NCBI GenBank assembly: GCA_028554755.1
Contig: JAPTOF010000016.1
Span: 5,617,001-5,681,000, forward strand
Length of the DNA stretch: 64,000 nt
Source of the DNA: Cordia subcordata
Taxonomy: Eukaryota; Streptophyta; Magnoliopsida; Boraginales; Cordiaceae
Reading direction: 5' to 3'
Shown here piece after piece: positions 34,993 through 46,787 of this stretch (position 1 is its first letter; each line of letters opens with the position of its first letter). Under the pieces are notes generated by a model, which was not told the DNA's origin, did no database searches, and was given only the letters and a program-made list of their open reading frames with translations. Both the position numbers and the translations under genes were made by a program.

Positions 34993-35406
34993 ATGGCTTC
35001 AAAGGGTGTTGCAGCAACTGCACTTGTTCTCACATTCAACCTCCTTTTCTTCACTTTGGTGAGCTCTACAAACGTCCCATGCCCACCACCACCAAACAGC
35101 TCCGGAGGCCACGGCGGCGGCCACCACAACAAACACCCACCTAAGGCTACATGCCCAAGGGACACCCTCAAGTTGGGAGTGTGCGCTAATGTGTTGAATG
35201 GCTTGGTCCACCTTGTTGTTGGCAAACCCCCGAAGACTCCATGCTGCTCTCTTATTGCAGGGCTCGCTGATCTCGAAGCTGCCGTTTGCCTTTGCACTGC
35301 CATTAAAGCAAATGTTTTGGGCATTAACCTTAACGTTCCTGTTTCCTTGAGCTTGCTGCTTAACTACTGTGGCAAGAACGTCCCCAGTGGCTACCAATGC
35401 GCATAA
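34993..35406 (+). CDS. Gene 4: hybrid proline-rich protein, identical to gene 2
   Basis: Encodes 137 residues, identical in every position to gene 2. It has a signal peptide (1-25), a PCPPPP plus Gly/His linker and an eight-cysteine domain (Cys 54, 64, 84, 85, 99, 101, 126, 136). Compared with gene 1, the linker is shorter by two Gly and differs in NSSGGHGGG. The start at MASKG is preceded in frame by GTG-TTT-GAA, which is not a normal plant start. Antisense frames of 121 and 150 codons across the gene are recurrent in this family because of codon composition and are not called. Presumed secreted; function inferred from HyPRP relatives. Confidence 0.95.
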   Translation: MASKGVAATALVLTFNLLFFTLVSSTNVPCPPPPNSSGGHGGGHHNKHPPKATCPRDTLKLGVCANVLNGLVHLVVGKPPKTPCCSLIAGLADLEAAVCLCTAIKANVLGINLNVPVSLSLLLNYCGKNVPSGYQCA

Positions 35407-35905
35407 GCTACTCTTAATTTGCACTACTGCTAGCTTCTTTGAGCTTCTCATAATGTGTTTTCATGGTGTGTTTACTTTCGATTTCATGCTTCTTTCCTAA
35501 GATCTCGTGAACGATTAGTGAAAATTTTATTTATTTGCAAGGAAGGCTCCTCGCTTTCTTTCTTATTCATTGTATTGTTCTCCAGTCTACTGCTGGAAAA
35601 GATTTGAAGATCTTAGCAATAAAATGAAAAATTCATTTCGACAGTATACTTCTTTGAATAAGCATTTGTGTTTCATTTGTCTGCACCTTGTTAGAGATGG
35701 AAAATATTCTATTAGTTGGATTTATTTTCTCCACTTGTTCTAGTTTTGAGCTTGTAATTCATGCTATCCAGATGCCAATCTATATACAAAATCCTCTTAG
35801 CACAGCCGAAAAAAAAAAAAATCCTTTTTAGCCCAGCTATCACGACATTTACTTTGCAAAAGATTATTAGTAAAAACATCAACAAGAACCTTTAATTTAT
35901 AACTA
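35407..35905 (+). promoter_or_regulatory. Gene 4 3'UTR and polyA signal
   Basis: Carries the conserved GGAAGGCTCCTCGCTTTCTTT block at 35541-35561 and AATAAA at 35618-35623. Identical by eye to the gene 2 3' flank up to about 35905, where the match breaks. Confidence 0.65.
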
Positions 35906-37416
35906 AGAATAAAACCTTAACCTACAATGGGAGAAAGACACGTTGCATCCTTGCTCACCTGGCCTACTGCTCCCCAACCTGGATCAGGATCCTCTTATAT
36001 TAAGGCTTCTTTTATATTATTATAACGGAAACATCTCAACTATTTTTGTTTTGGGTAAAATTATGTCAACTATTCATTTGAGAAAAATCTCTAAAAAAGT
36101 GAATAATTGGAAGAAGAAAAATTTTAACGTGAATGACTAAAATATTTTTATCTACTCATAAATAATCAAAATCCTCGTATTTATAGAAATTTAATATGAA
36201 AAAATCTTAATTCACTAATCTCATCCTCTCAGGTCGGCTCATGTAATTGTGTGAAAGGACAAAGCTAATTGCCTATACACGTTATTTTTGGGAACTTGTG
36301 CCTTTTGGAGATCTTGACTATCTTTTCAACATTCATTCCCCCTATATCTAGGTCAGTTAATGTTATGATCGATGATGATCCATGAACAATTGTTGATTAG
36401 GTGAGATATATATTAGATGAGTCCTTTGGCTATAAATACCTCTTCTTTGCTCCAATTCAAGGTAATTTTTGTCTTATTAATATATTTCAACACCTTTCAC
36501 TTATTATTCTTCTAGCTTGGTTTAGTAATTTGATCTATGAGTTGATAGTCAGAACTTATTTCATGTGATTGAGGCTGTCTTTGACACTTTTGCCGGATTG
36601 AGGTTCAAAGTAATCCATTCATCTTCATTTGGGTTGAAAACCTTGCTTGACCTGCATAAGCTATGCAAAGTTTAAACCTATCAAACACTTTCAATTTTTC
36701 ATCTTCAGTTAAAGCTCTTAGTCTTTCATTCTAAGGATAAGGAGATAATTTAAGTAGTTGAGATTATCTATCAAAGAGTAAGGTCTTGGGTTCAAATTCC
36801 ATGGAAATAAGAGGTTTCCCAAAAAAAAAAAAACTCATTAAAAAGACCTGATTACTGAATCGAAAGTTGATGTTCATGAATATCAAGTTTGGATAATTGG
36901 AGAATCCAGGGGAAAAGAATTGGGTTTAGTAATATTATTTCGAAAGAATAGGTTGGAGGTTGTTACAAATTTAAGATTTGAAGAAAACTTGACGCTCGAA
37001 CTATAATTACTAAAATGCCCCTGACATCTAAATTAAGTACTTACAGCACTGTCTAACTATATTTGTCAGTAAACATCAACTCAAGTCACTCAACTAATTA
37101 AACCAGATCCATCATGAGCAGCTTATTATTCGGTGTTTTGTGTGCTTGAATTGCGAAAGTGAAAAGCTTATATATATGAAGAAAGGTACGATTTATGTCA
37201 TGTGTACTTTGTGATGCATAGCCAAATATGATTATTTGTCGACTTAGTTTTCTATATGAAAATATGTTCAAACTTCATATCACATTTATTTACATTTATG
37301 CTTTAGATATATAATTATCTAATGTGGATTATATTTCGAAAATTTTTATTATTTTTCCTTTTAAATATCATTAATTATCCAAGTCCTACCTAATTATTCT
37401 TTTCCAATCTTCAATT
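35906..37416. other. Right-arm flank without a gene
   Basis: Holds about 150 private bases (35905-36055), then sequence about 90% similar to the left arm, including the SINE remnant at about 36730-36835. No gene. Confidence 0.5.
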
Positions 37417-38285
37417 TAGGGATAGAAATCAGAACGGGTTTTCAGATAATCAGGTTTTTTGGATTTGTAATACCCCACTGAATGGTAAAAGAGTAACTAT
37501 TTAGCTGGCTGTGGGATTTTCAAATGACGAGTTTTTCAAGTTCAAATTTTCAAATATTTTATTGAATTCGAAAATGTTGAGTTGCTTATTAATTATTGAT
37601 CAATTCAACAACACTTATATGAGATAATTACAACAAAAATAAATCATAGTAACTAAAAATGGACAAAATTAAAACATTATATTTTAATGTGCAATTTAGA
37701 ATTTCAAAGTATTAAGTTATTAATTAACTACCAATAAAAAAGATTATTCAAAATGACAATAAACAATCAATTTTTTTTAAAATACAATGACATTTCGATC
37801 ATAACTACCAACCAAACAAAAAGGAAAAATTAATAGATATTAACTATATAAATATATTTTCAAATTTATCTAACTTAAACATAACAATTATTTATGCTAA
37901 ATTAAATATTACATTTTGTTAATTGTAGTTATATTACTAAATTCAATAATCTAAGTTATTCACAAATGGCTTAATTATATTATTTAACTTCTCATTACTT
38001 TTGTAGAATGCTTTTTTCTTATCTTTTTGTTTATATATTTTAATATTAATGTATTGTATAACATGTGTGCTTATATATGTTTTTTATTAGAATATTTTGG
38101 TGAATGATTCAATATGGAGTGGGATGTGTATTTTTTTTTTTTTTTGCTTTTACCAGATCAGGTTCAGACAAGAAAATTTATTGGATATCCAGTAATTTTA
38201 TTGGATATTTGGTTTGAAAATTTTTTGTGATTTTTCCATGCAATCGGATTCACGTTCGGATTTGGAACAGATACTTTCATCCCTA
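37417..38285. mobile_element. hAT-like element remnant at the right-arm boundary
   Basis: It begins TAGGGATAGAAA and ends TTTCATCCCTA, giving inverted termini like those of the hAT MITE at 1024-1537. The inner part is present in the left arm (about 11175-11800), but the segment beyond about 38040 is not, so the duplication boundary lies within this element. An 8-bp target duplication is not clear. Confidence 0.45.
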
Positions 38286-38406
38286 CCTTAGTTCCCAAAA
38301 TATATGCTTCTTAATAGTAAATTGGTGTAAAAAATCTAAAACAAAAATTAATTTTCCGAAATTATTTCAGAAAAACTTAAATATTTAATTCGAATTGGAA
38401 TTCCCA

Positions 38407-38562
38407 ATGAACACCCCAAGCAGGGAGGATTTCTTGGGATGTTTGCTTGAAGGTTAAACAGGAAACCAAGTGCAGGAGCTTGATGATCTGAACTTCAATT
38501 ACAAGAACTTAATAGAGACAACTTCTAAAAGTTCCGATGTCTCCGTTAAAGCAAGGAGATGA
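38407..38562 (+). pseudogene. Possible fragment of an unknown gene, one in-frame stop
   Basis: Frame 38407-38562 reads 16 codons (MNTPSREDFLGCLLEG), a TAA, then about 34 codons (TGNQVQELDDLNFNYKNLIE... to KARR) and a TGA. The composition is protein-like and unlike the surrounding AT-rich noise. It is followed by 300 bases of less AT-rich sequence ending in an AATGAAAT-type polyA word (about 38858). I do not recognise the family. It could be a captured last exon, a decayed gene, or chance. Confidence 0.3.
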
Positions 38563-38689
38563 TTGTACAAGTTAATCATAAGTGGTCCAAAATTGTACGC
38601 TAACACAAGATTTGCCAAATTACTCTCTCGATTTCTTTCTCCCTTGTTAGGCGATTCACTAATACGGAGTCGCTGATATTCTATCTCTC

Positions 38690-38785
38690 AATTATGGTTT
38701 CCCCCAGTCCTCCCCGTCGCCATCCCAACCACCCCTCCTCCCCCGCGCGCGGGGAGGGGGGGGGGTGTGGTTGCGCGCCTGTTTC
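38690..38785. other. GC-rich patch
   Basis: A short GC island (CCCCGCGCGCGGGGAGG followed by a G-run) in otherwise AT-rich DNA, possibly part of the 3' sequence of the fragment at 38407-38562. It can form a GC hairpin (CCCCGCGCGCGGGG). Confidence 0.5.
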
Positions 38786-38974
38786 TTTTGTATCTGTTTA
38801 TCGCTGATTTGTTTCCTAGAGGAATTGGCTAAATGCCATTCTGTACTTTGTGTGTTTTGCAATGAAATCTTTTTCTTTTCACAAAATAATTAAAAACAAA
38901 ATTGCATGCTAAATAGTTTGTAAGACAAAATATAAAATTATGCGAATTGTACTACGTACAATGCAAATAGTTTA

Positions 38975-40091
38975 GGGCGTATTTAAAAATCCACCTTCTA
39001 GTTAGATTTGGGTGTAATTGGTGGTAATTACACAATTAGGTGCGTTTGTCCAACTAAGTAATTACTTGATCAGAGGTAAATCGAGTGTAATTGGATCTCT
39101 TTAATTATACTCTCCAATTCATATGGGGGGAAGTGTAAATTGTTGTAATTACACTATGTAATTACTTTTTAACAACTTTTTGCACTTATTTATTCTTTTT
39201 ATATTTCGCATGATTCACTAGAAAATAAATATAAATAATAAACAAGTAATATAAATAAACATATCAATAAAGATAAAATTAAAGTAAATAAGTATACAAA
39301 AATGAATAAATAAAAATATATAAATATAAAATAAATAAAAAATATAAACACACATTCTAAAAAAATATAAAAGTTATTGGTTTTTAATAATGTTGTTGAT
39401 CACAATTAAAAATTATTATGTGTTTGATAAATAATGTTTAAATTTAAAAAATATTAGTAGTACATAGTTTTTAGTTTCGTATATTTATATTAATAATTCA
39501 TACGCATTTTTATAATAAATATAATTATATATTAAATATTATGAACAAATAGCATTTTTAAATATTTGTTAGTATTACTATAAATTTCAAACACTACTAG
39601 AAATTGGTGGATTTAAGATGAAAATTTGAGTTGAATTTGAGACCGAAATTTTTCATCTCAAATTGAGATAGGTTTGAGACGAAAAATTTGGATAAAATTT
39701 TCTAATAAGTTAATATATATTTGAGAAGGATTTTGAGACAGAAATTTGAGACGAAATTTTTTTTGTCTCAATTAGGGACGGAATTTTCTATCTCAAAACT
39801 TAATACGAGGATTTTTGGGACGTAAACTTTTTGTCTCAAATCCATTTTGCGACGGAACTTTTTAAATTTGAGATTTGAGACGGAAATTAAATTAAAAAAT
39901 TCTCCGTAGTGAAAAATAAATATTTTTTAAATTAAATTATTTAACTGCATAATACCTTTTGTACTGCCAAATATGTTATACGGAATTAGAGTATAATTAT
40001 ATTTTGATAGCTTATAATATAAATTACTATGTAATTGCTAAATAGTATAATTACTGCCCTAATAATTATGTTGTGGTCTCCAAACAGACCC
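38975..40091. mobile_element. Harbinger-like element, hosting a CACTA insertion
   Basis: The left end is GGGCGTATTTAAAAATCC. The right end on the opposite strand is GGGTCTGTTTGGAGACC. It is flanked by TTA on the left and TCA on the right, consistent with a decayed three-base duplication. Near both ends there are repeats of 'GTAATTAC'/'GTAATTGC' words. No transposase frame. A CACTA MITE is nested at 39592-39911. Confidence 0.55.
39592..39911. mobile_element. CACTA (En/Spm-type) MITE
   Basis: 320 bp. It starts CACTACTAGAAATT and ends CGTAGTG, so both termini are CACTA on their own strands, with AAA flanks as a 3-bp duplication. Repeated subterminal words of the type TTTGAGACGGAAATT/TTTGTCTCAAA fill the interior, as CACTA elements require for transposase binding. 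Confidence 0.8.
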
Positions 40092-41446
40092 TCATTTTGT
40101 TCTATAGATCAGAACAGAAGGTTCACATGATCTCTTCGTAAACAGAGCTTTTGTAATCGAGTAGTCATGATGAGTATATGTATTTATTACATTTTGACCA
40201 AAAAAAACAAAAAGGAGTATGTATAATATATGACGTGCGCAGCGAAAACCCTAAAACCCTGCTCATCGTTAATTGAAAAAACCAGAACCATTTGCCAGCC
40301 AACAGCCAGCGTACCAAGACAAAATGATAGCTCATGTGCAGCTGCAATTTTTATCTGTTCATATATAATAAACTTAATTTTTTTATTATATATAAAAAAT
40401 AAAAAAAATATAAAACATCACTTGGTAAACATTGTAACATCATCAATTCTCGAAGGGAGTAATGTAAATATAAATTGGATGAATCACAAAGGAAATGTTG
40501 GGTCTTCTGAAGGAAAGGAATAATATATATAGGAGAAAACCAGCAACAAAATGCAAAGCTAGAAAACAAAAAGTACGTATAAGCATATCTTAAAATCTGT
40601 GCAATTTGAACCCTTTACTTCACGGATTGAATTCAGCTGGTCACGGATCGGGTATTGAAGTTTGCGAAACCCTTGCAACCGTCCAAAAATTTCCAATTTT
40701 GATCTCTTACAAGTCTTGAGTGAGTGACATCTGTTTTCCCTTTTGATCGAAGAGAGGTTAAAGAATAATAATATAATATTCGTATTTTTCGAAAATTGAT
40801 TACGAGATCTTTTACACATAAAAAAGTAACATTTGTACCTATTGAGAATTGACTACAGAATTGAGATTAAATCTGAATCACAAGTTCTTATTCATTAGAT
40901 TAAGAGAACGGACTAGCGGTAGCTCCTGTTCTACCGTATGTGAGGGAATGCAAAAGGATGATGAGTGGCCAGGCCTTTAAATTTACACAAATCTATCAGG
41001 AAGCTAGAGTGGTTTGCAAATTTTGAACTCTCTCACGCTCGACGCTCACACTTTTGAAGATCCTCTAGACACAATCAAAGTGCTTTAGAGTAATCACGCT
41101 CCAAATGCAATCGGGATATTTTTTGAACAATGACGTTTGAGAAATCTTCACCTCCTAGAAAATCCTCATTTAACCCGACGAAACATTTTGAGGAGAAAAA
41201 AAAAAAATTGATCACAAAAACTCTTACACTCATATGAGTAGTAATGTACCGTTAGAGTACTAGCCGTGTGGTAGTCACACCTGTTTATTTCCAGTGTACA
41301 CATTTGTACTTCTCGATCATGTCGCACTTCACTGGAAGCATTCACGGGTTGCTTCTTAAATTCCGCTATAAAGCCCTAAGAACCAACAAGAACATAAACC
41401 TCAAAAAGAGAGAGAGAATAGAGGTATCGTTTAGGAACCCAAAGCC
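40092..41446. other. Upstream region of gene 5
   Basis: No other gene seen. The TATA box CTATAAAG at 41366-41373 is 74 bases before the gene 5 ATG. A short AG-rich leader (AAAAAGAGAGAGAGAATAG) precedes the start. The promoter shows no similarity to those of genes 1-4 or 6-8. Confidence 0.55.
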
Positions 41447-42145
41447 ATGATGGGTCCTAATACTAAGGTTTCAGCAATTTTCTTAATTTGCATGATTTGC
41501 ATGTTCATCACCCTGCCTCCAGCTTATGCATGGAAAAGTAACTGCCCGCCAGGTGGTTATCCACCGTACGGCCGCCCAAAGCCGCCATCCAAGCGGCCTA
41601 ACCCCCCAAAAACCCCACGTCCCCGTCCGCCGATTATCCGGCCACCACCCGGTCAAGGCGGAGGACCACCAAAAGTGAGACCACCTATTGTTTTGCCACC
41701 AATTGTTACGCCACCACCAGTCACACGTCCCCCGGGCATTTCGCCACCCATAACAAAGCCTCCGGTGACACGTCCTCCAGTTACAATCCCACCACCTTCG
41801 TCTGGCTACCCACCGTATACTCCTCCGGGTGGCGGAGGCGGTGGCGGTGGCGGTCCAGGGACTACTCCACCACCGGCAGCTACATGCCCAATTGATGCAC
41901 TCAAACTAGGGCTTTGTCTAGACGTGCTTGGAGGGTTAGTGCATGTGGGAATAGGCAACCCAGTGGAAAATATATGCTGCCCAGTGCTTCAAGGGTTGTT
42001 AGAGCTTGAAGCAGCTTTGTGTCTTTGCACCACCATAAGGCTGAAGCTGCTTAACCTGAATATATTCCTCCCTCTTGCACTTTCGGTTCTTGCAACATGT
42101 GGGTTGACCCCTCCACCTGGTTTTGTATGTCCTCCTATCACTTGA
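41447..42145 (+). CDS. Gene 5: long-linker hybrid proline-rich protein
   Basis: Encodes 232 residues in one exon. Residues 1-28 are a signal peptide ending PPAYA. Residues 29-145 are a long proline-rich region, with YPPYGRPKPP, RPPIIRPPP and repeated PP(I/V)xxPP(V/I)T units, closing with a Gly run before TTPPPAA. The eight-cysteine domain has Cys at 147, 157, 177, 178, 192, 194, 218 and 228, with C-X9-C-X19-CC-X13-CXC-X23-C-X9-C, one residue shorter in the sixth gap than the other genes. The Pro-rich part suggests insertion in the cell wall, where hydroxylation and glycosylation are usual for such sequences. It is a different HyPRP class from its neighbours. Two Met codons stand in tandem; the first is taken as the start. 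Confidence 0.93.
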   Translation: MMGPNTKVSAIFLICMICMFITLPPAYAWKSNCPPGGYPPYGRPKPPSKRPNPPKTPRPRPPIIRPPPGQGGGPPKVRPPIVLPPIVTPPPVTRPPGISPPITKPPVTRPPVTIPPPSSGYPPYTPPGGGGGGGGGPGTTPPPAATCPIDALKLGLCLDVLGGLVHVGIGNPVENICCPVLQGLLELEAALCLCTTIRLKLLNLNIFLPLALSVLATCGLTPPPGFVCPPIT

Positions 42146-44819
42146 AATAATTTGTTTTAAGGGTTTGCGAATTTCTTTTGGTTCGCTAGCTTTGCGAGAC
42201 TCTTTGTGATGAGATGTGTTAATTACAAGACAAATAAATGTAGAAATCCATTGTGTCATTTTCATTATCAATGTGACTTGCCATTTCAGCGTCATCATTA
42301 GCAGCTTACTTGACCCGTATTTCTCTCTCTCTCTCGGTTTAACCTTGTATGAGTACGTCAACAACCATGCAAACTATTATGTCCCCGTTTGGATTGTTTT
42401 TTCCTTTTAAAAAAAAGAACTATTTTGTTTTACAATAAATATTTGAATTAATTTCTTTTTAAAAGGTTTTAATTCTAAAAATCGCTCAATTTCGACTTTA
42501 ATCTAAACCCAAAAACTTTAAACGTCTCAAAAATTATATAAAATGTACTTTGAAAAAAACTAAGCTACATGATCGCGATGTCAACCTAGTGGTACATATG
42601 TCCCTCTCCATAAGACGAGAGGATTCTCGATAGGTTAATTAGTAAGTCTTATGTTTTTAATTTTTGGCCTTGCTTGAGTAAAGAAAAAAATAGGGTGTAT
42701 GAAAATTGAAATGATGAGACCTAAGAAAGGAAATGCAAGAAAATCAAGACATGGGAAAAGGAGAAACCAAAAGCATGCTAAATGAGAAGAGAGATATAAA
42801 AAGACTTTTTATTTTAACATGTGTGCGTGCACACCCCTCAACTGAGTAAAGAAGTAAGTGTAGAAATATATAATATCACTTTATTTTCATTATTCATTTA
42901 TCATCTCCTAAATGTATATTTGATTGACAAATTGAAATAAATTTTCCTTCCTTTCAACATGTATAAGATTCACTTAATTAGTCATAGATGGATGATATAA
43001 ATATGGGAAGGTCTATTATTTTTCTCTGATATTTTTGAATACCTGGATACCCTTGGCGCCTTAGGCATGAGGAAGAGTCGCCTTTTGCATAATTACATGT
43101 TAATTTTCGGGCACCTGATGTTAATTTTATAATATATTTAAACTACTGATGGGAAAACCTTTAAAACAAAACTGAAAACTTTTGATCAGTTAGAAGGATC
43201 CATTGTTAAATCATAAGCTTAATAATAGGGAAGTAGCTATAAACACATAATTTATACTTGATTTTTTTGGTTAAATAAATAATTCATTAAAATTTAAAAC
43301 CATAGTCTAGACAACACATATATATATATATATATTTATACATATAATTATAATTATAATCGGTAAGTATTCTCATTTCATATCACAAAGGATCACTTTA
43401 CAAAACAAACTAGTCAAAAATCAAAACCTCAATTGTACATAGTTAACTCTTATTTTCTAAGGTATCCTTATATTTATGATGAACTACAAACACAAAATTT
43501 CATCGTCTCGGCATAACTATTAAACACCGGGTAAGATACTTTTTAGCAAATTATACCCTGTTTTCCAGGGAAAAGACAAAAATAAGCTTGAATCTATAGA
43601 ACCCACCCTTGTCCTCACTGATTTTCTTTTTCTTTTTTTTTTTTGTGTGTGTGTTGGTCAAAGAAATTTCGCAATTCACCGACTTCATTTTGTCGTCTTG
43701 AGAGTCATAGTGAAACAATCCATAGTCTTCTTCAACTTTTTTACGTGGTCTGGCCCCTTAATGATTCTATTGCTGAGGTTGTGGTCAGTTTTAATTCGTG
43801 CAATATGCATATAAGTCTATATCTTACCAAAACCCCACTTCGTTAAGATCAAAACAACCAATGTAGGAGACATATCTTCAAATGCACTTCATTTGCTGTT
43901 TGGAATATGCATGATCCGCCATTATGGAAGTCGTAAAGGTCACCCTATAGCTGAAACGCGCACAAAAAACAACTATTTAAAGTTAGCGGAATGGTCGCTT
44001 TCAATCTTCAATTATAGACATGCATGTCAAAATCAAGTCGTGTTTATCGATATTACTATGTCTGTTATTTGAAGATTAACTTTATCGTTCACCAAAAAAT
44101 TGGTATGTGGTATATATATACATATATATATGTATATATATGTATATATGTATATATGTATATATGTATGTATGTATGTATTGGGAGGCTATGCGCGTCA
44201 ATTTAGGTTGAGATTATTCTAAGAGATGAAATCGCTCAAATATGAAATATCACTGTTCAAAAATATCTTGATTGCATCAAAAGAGTATTTAAGAATGTGA
44301 GTGTCAAGAAGCAACGTAATTCCCTAATTGGCAATATATTTGCTCGGAGAATACAATCAATAAGTTATGACCCCGATCTATGACGTAGCACATGCAACTT
44401 AATAAGAATTCGAATATTGAATATCCTGACTGTAGAATACGAATCACAACCCTAGCATCAAGTGTTTGAATCTGTACGCGGGCTTAGTCTTCTCTTGAGC
44501 ATTGTGACATCCAGACAAAACATATGCCGGTGGGTCCCTAATATAAAATGTCCATGCGATAGACTTTTGCTTCATATGAGAATCGATGCCTTACGCCTTT
44601 ATCATTGTGATGTGAGATCAACAGGAATAAATATCTTCTAAATCGATGTCACGAGCTGTACAGTGGCAAATATTTCCACAGACATTCTTGAAAAGGTTAT
44701 GGCCCACCAGTAGATCCATTTGGAGGCTCAAGGCCTCTAGCAAGTGAAACAATCTCTAGAATTTCACTAGAAATTTGCCTTTCTTCATTTCCTTTGCTTC
44801 TTGTTACATTTTATATATA

Positions 44820-44855
<36 letters not shown>

Positions 44856-46287
44856 TTTCTTTCTTCTAACGTAAAGATCGAACAAAACAATACATAGCGC
44901 CGAAAGCATTATTTTTAGAGTAATTAACATTTTCAGCCAGGTTATTTTGGGCTTCTTTCAGCTTTAATTTCTTCTCTTCCGCTTCATGGATTAGGAGATC
45001 TTCTAATTAAGTTGCAGACTGGGTGGCTAAGCACAAGATTGATGACACATAGTTGCCATTAAATAATAATTAGTTAGGTTAATTCCATGTTAATTTGCAA
45101 ATTGATTAGACCTCTTGTGTAATGATTTCCCCCTTTGGTAGTTGGATTACTTCATTCCTTTCGCAATGATAATATCTTATTTCCAGACAAAAACAAGGGT
45201 ACATATACATATATCTTTGTAACTTTTTGACGGAGAAGTTAAGATGTTAACGATAATTTACCATCTTATTGAATTGTTTAAATTTGTACAAGGAGATATT
45301 ATTGTATTTTTTATAATTCTTAACACATGTTTCATGTACAAACATGATTGGTTTTGAATTTTTCACATGGACAATTTTGTTTTAAATGGATAACGTAAGC
45401 TTTGAACTTGAGATTTTTTATTTTTATAATTTGATATCATAATGAAATTATCACCTTGCATTTAAACATTTAAATTTATAAAAAGGAGTTCATTGTATTT
45501 TATATCATTTATTATGGTTAACAGATAACTGATGTGTGAATCAATGGGCAAACAATTCGGTAACAATTAAGGACCTAAACTGCAACACAACAATGCGAGG
45601 TGTGGTATTACAATGTAATAAATGAATTTTTTTTTTTTGCTCGATAAGTAAATATTTTTCAATCCATTAGAAAACTTTATAAATGTGTGCCAATCATTTA
45701 TAACTTAATCCCTCACACTATACACAAAAAAGTATTTTGAAGACTATTAAAATTATATTTACAATTAAAAAAATCAGTCTAATTTCTTCAAAAATATTTT
45801 CGAGAAATACATGTTCCTCTGCGAGTAGTACCGCATTTGAATGTATTGATTTCCTCTGATTCACGTGAAAAAAGTATTTTGAAGACTATTAATTCCTTTT
45901 TTGTGGAAACAACATAAATCCTCAGGCATTTTGTACACATATCGATTTCACATCCTAATAGCTTTTGCAGAAATCAACTTTATCATTTCTCGCCCCTTTT
46001 TTTTTTTTTGGGTAAATAACTATGTTACACCTGTATGGGCGTTGTATGGAGGATAGAGATCATCTTTTTTCTTTGTTTGCTCCTGATTCACGTCAAGTAT
46101 TTGGAAGCAAGCTTCCAGTTGTCGGATGTCGTAATCTTAATACATTCAAGTGTATTAAAATTAAATGGATGTAGTCTTTATTACATCTGGAAGCGTACTA
46201 ATATTTATTACGCTTAAAATGTAGCTAATTTACATATGCAATAAATTAAATTCTAACTTTGTTATACTTTGAGATATGTAACAAATG
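42146..46287. other. Intergenic DNA, microsatellites only
   Basis: An AATAAA word follows gene 5 at about 42232. Otherwise no gene was supported in 4.1 kb. Microsatellites: (TA)n at about 43318-43336, TA/TGTA-rich at about 44110-44180, and a compound (AT)n(GTAT)n at 44812-44858. Confidence 0.5.
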
Positions 46288-46787
46288 TGTTGGGTTGTAA
46301 CTCAAAATCCAAACCCATACAAATTAGGAAACTTATAGAAGAAGACAATATAATTAAGAGAGTTATAAAATTTTAAGCTATCTAAATTGTATAAGAGAAA
46401 TTTTGCGAAGCAAGGATTTCTCTTCTATAAATAGAAAGTGTTATAGCTTGTATTTGGTGTGCTTTAGGAGTGTGCCTTAGGGCCACATCTCGGGGGAGGG
46501 GAGGGATGTGGGAGAGAGAGTCTAAGAGTATCAGGAATGTTTTGCATTCGTTCTAATCCGGTTAAATATAGAGCCATTGTAAGAATTCTGAAAGGGGGAG
46601 TTTAGACTTTTCTAGATATGCAAAAAGACATCATTGTGTGTAACTTATTATTGGTGAATAGTAGAAATTATCTCAAAAGGGGATCGCGGATATAGGCAGA
46701 CGGCCGGACCATGTTAAAAATATTGTGTGTTCTTATGTGTGTTTCCTCTGTGCTCTATGTGCGCGTGCATTCTCGATTTTTGCAACA
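46288..46787. mobile_element. Solo LTR, 500 bp
   Basis: Begins TGTTGGG and ends GCAACA, with AAATG on the left and ACATG on the right as a one-mismatch 5-bp duplication. It has R/U5-like sequence typical of copia LTRs (...GGCCGGACCATGTTAAAAATATTGTGTGTTC). The flanking sequence is a copy of the tandem repeat at 50308-50589, which shows the uninterrupted site (GTAAAAAATACATTTTTC). No internal domains. Confidence 0.75.

Larger units (their letters stand above)
26050..38040 (-). repeat. Right arm of the large inverted duplication
   Basis: Inverted copy of 11175-18210 containing gene 4. It is interrupted by copia B (26369-33771) and carries about 150 private bases near 35905-36055 that are missing on the left. 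It lacks the solo LTR, the Harbinger MITE and the SINE with its tandem duplication, which are private to the left arm. The outer end at about 38040 falls inside a decayed transposon. Confidence 0.9.

Noticed and set aside
34999..35451. Antisense frame of 150 codons across gene 4 (and the identical one at 16237-16689 across gene 2)
   Set aside because: It lies wholly opposite the HyPRP coding region and its 3' flank and recurs in other paralogs because of the sense codon pattern. It has no domain and no promoter of its own.
44110..44860. TA/GTAT repeat tracts considered as a CRISPR or satellite array
   Set aside because: Simple microsatellites without spacers; CRISPR is not expected in a plant nuclear genome.
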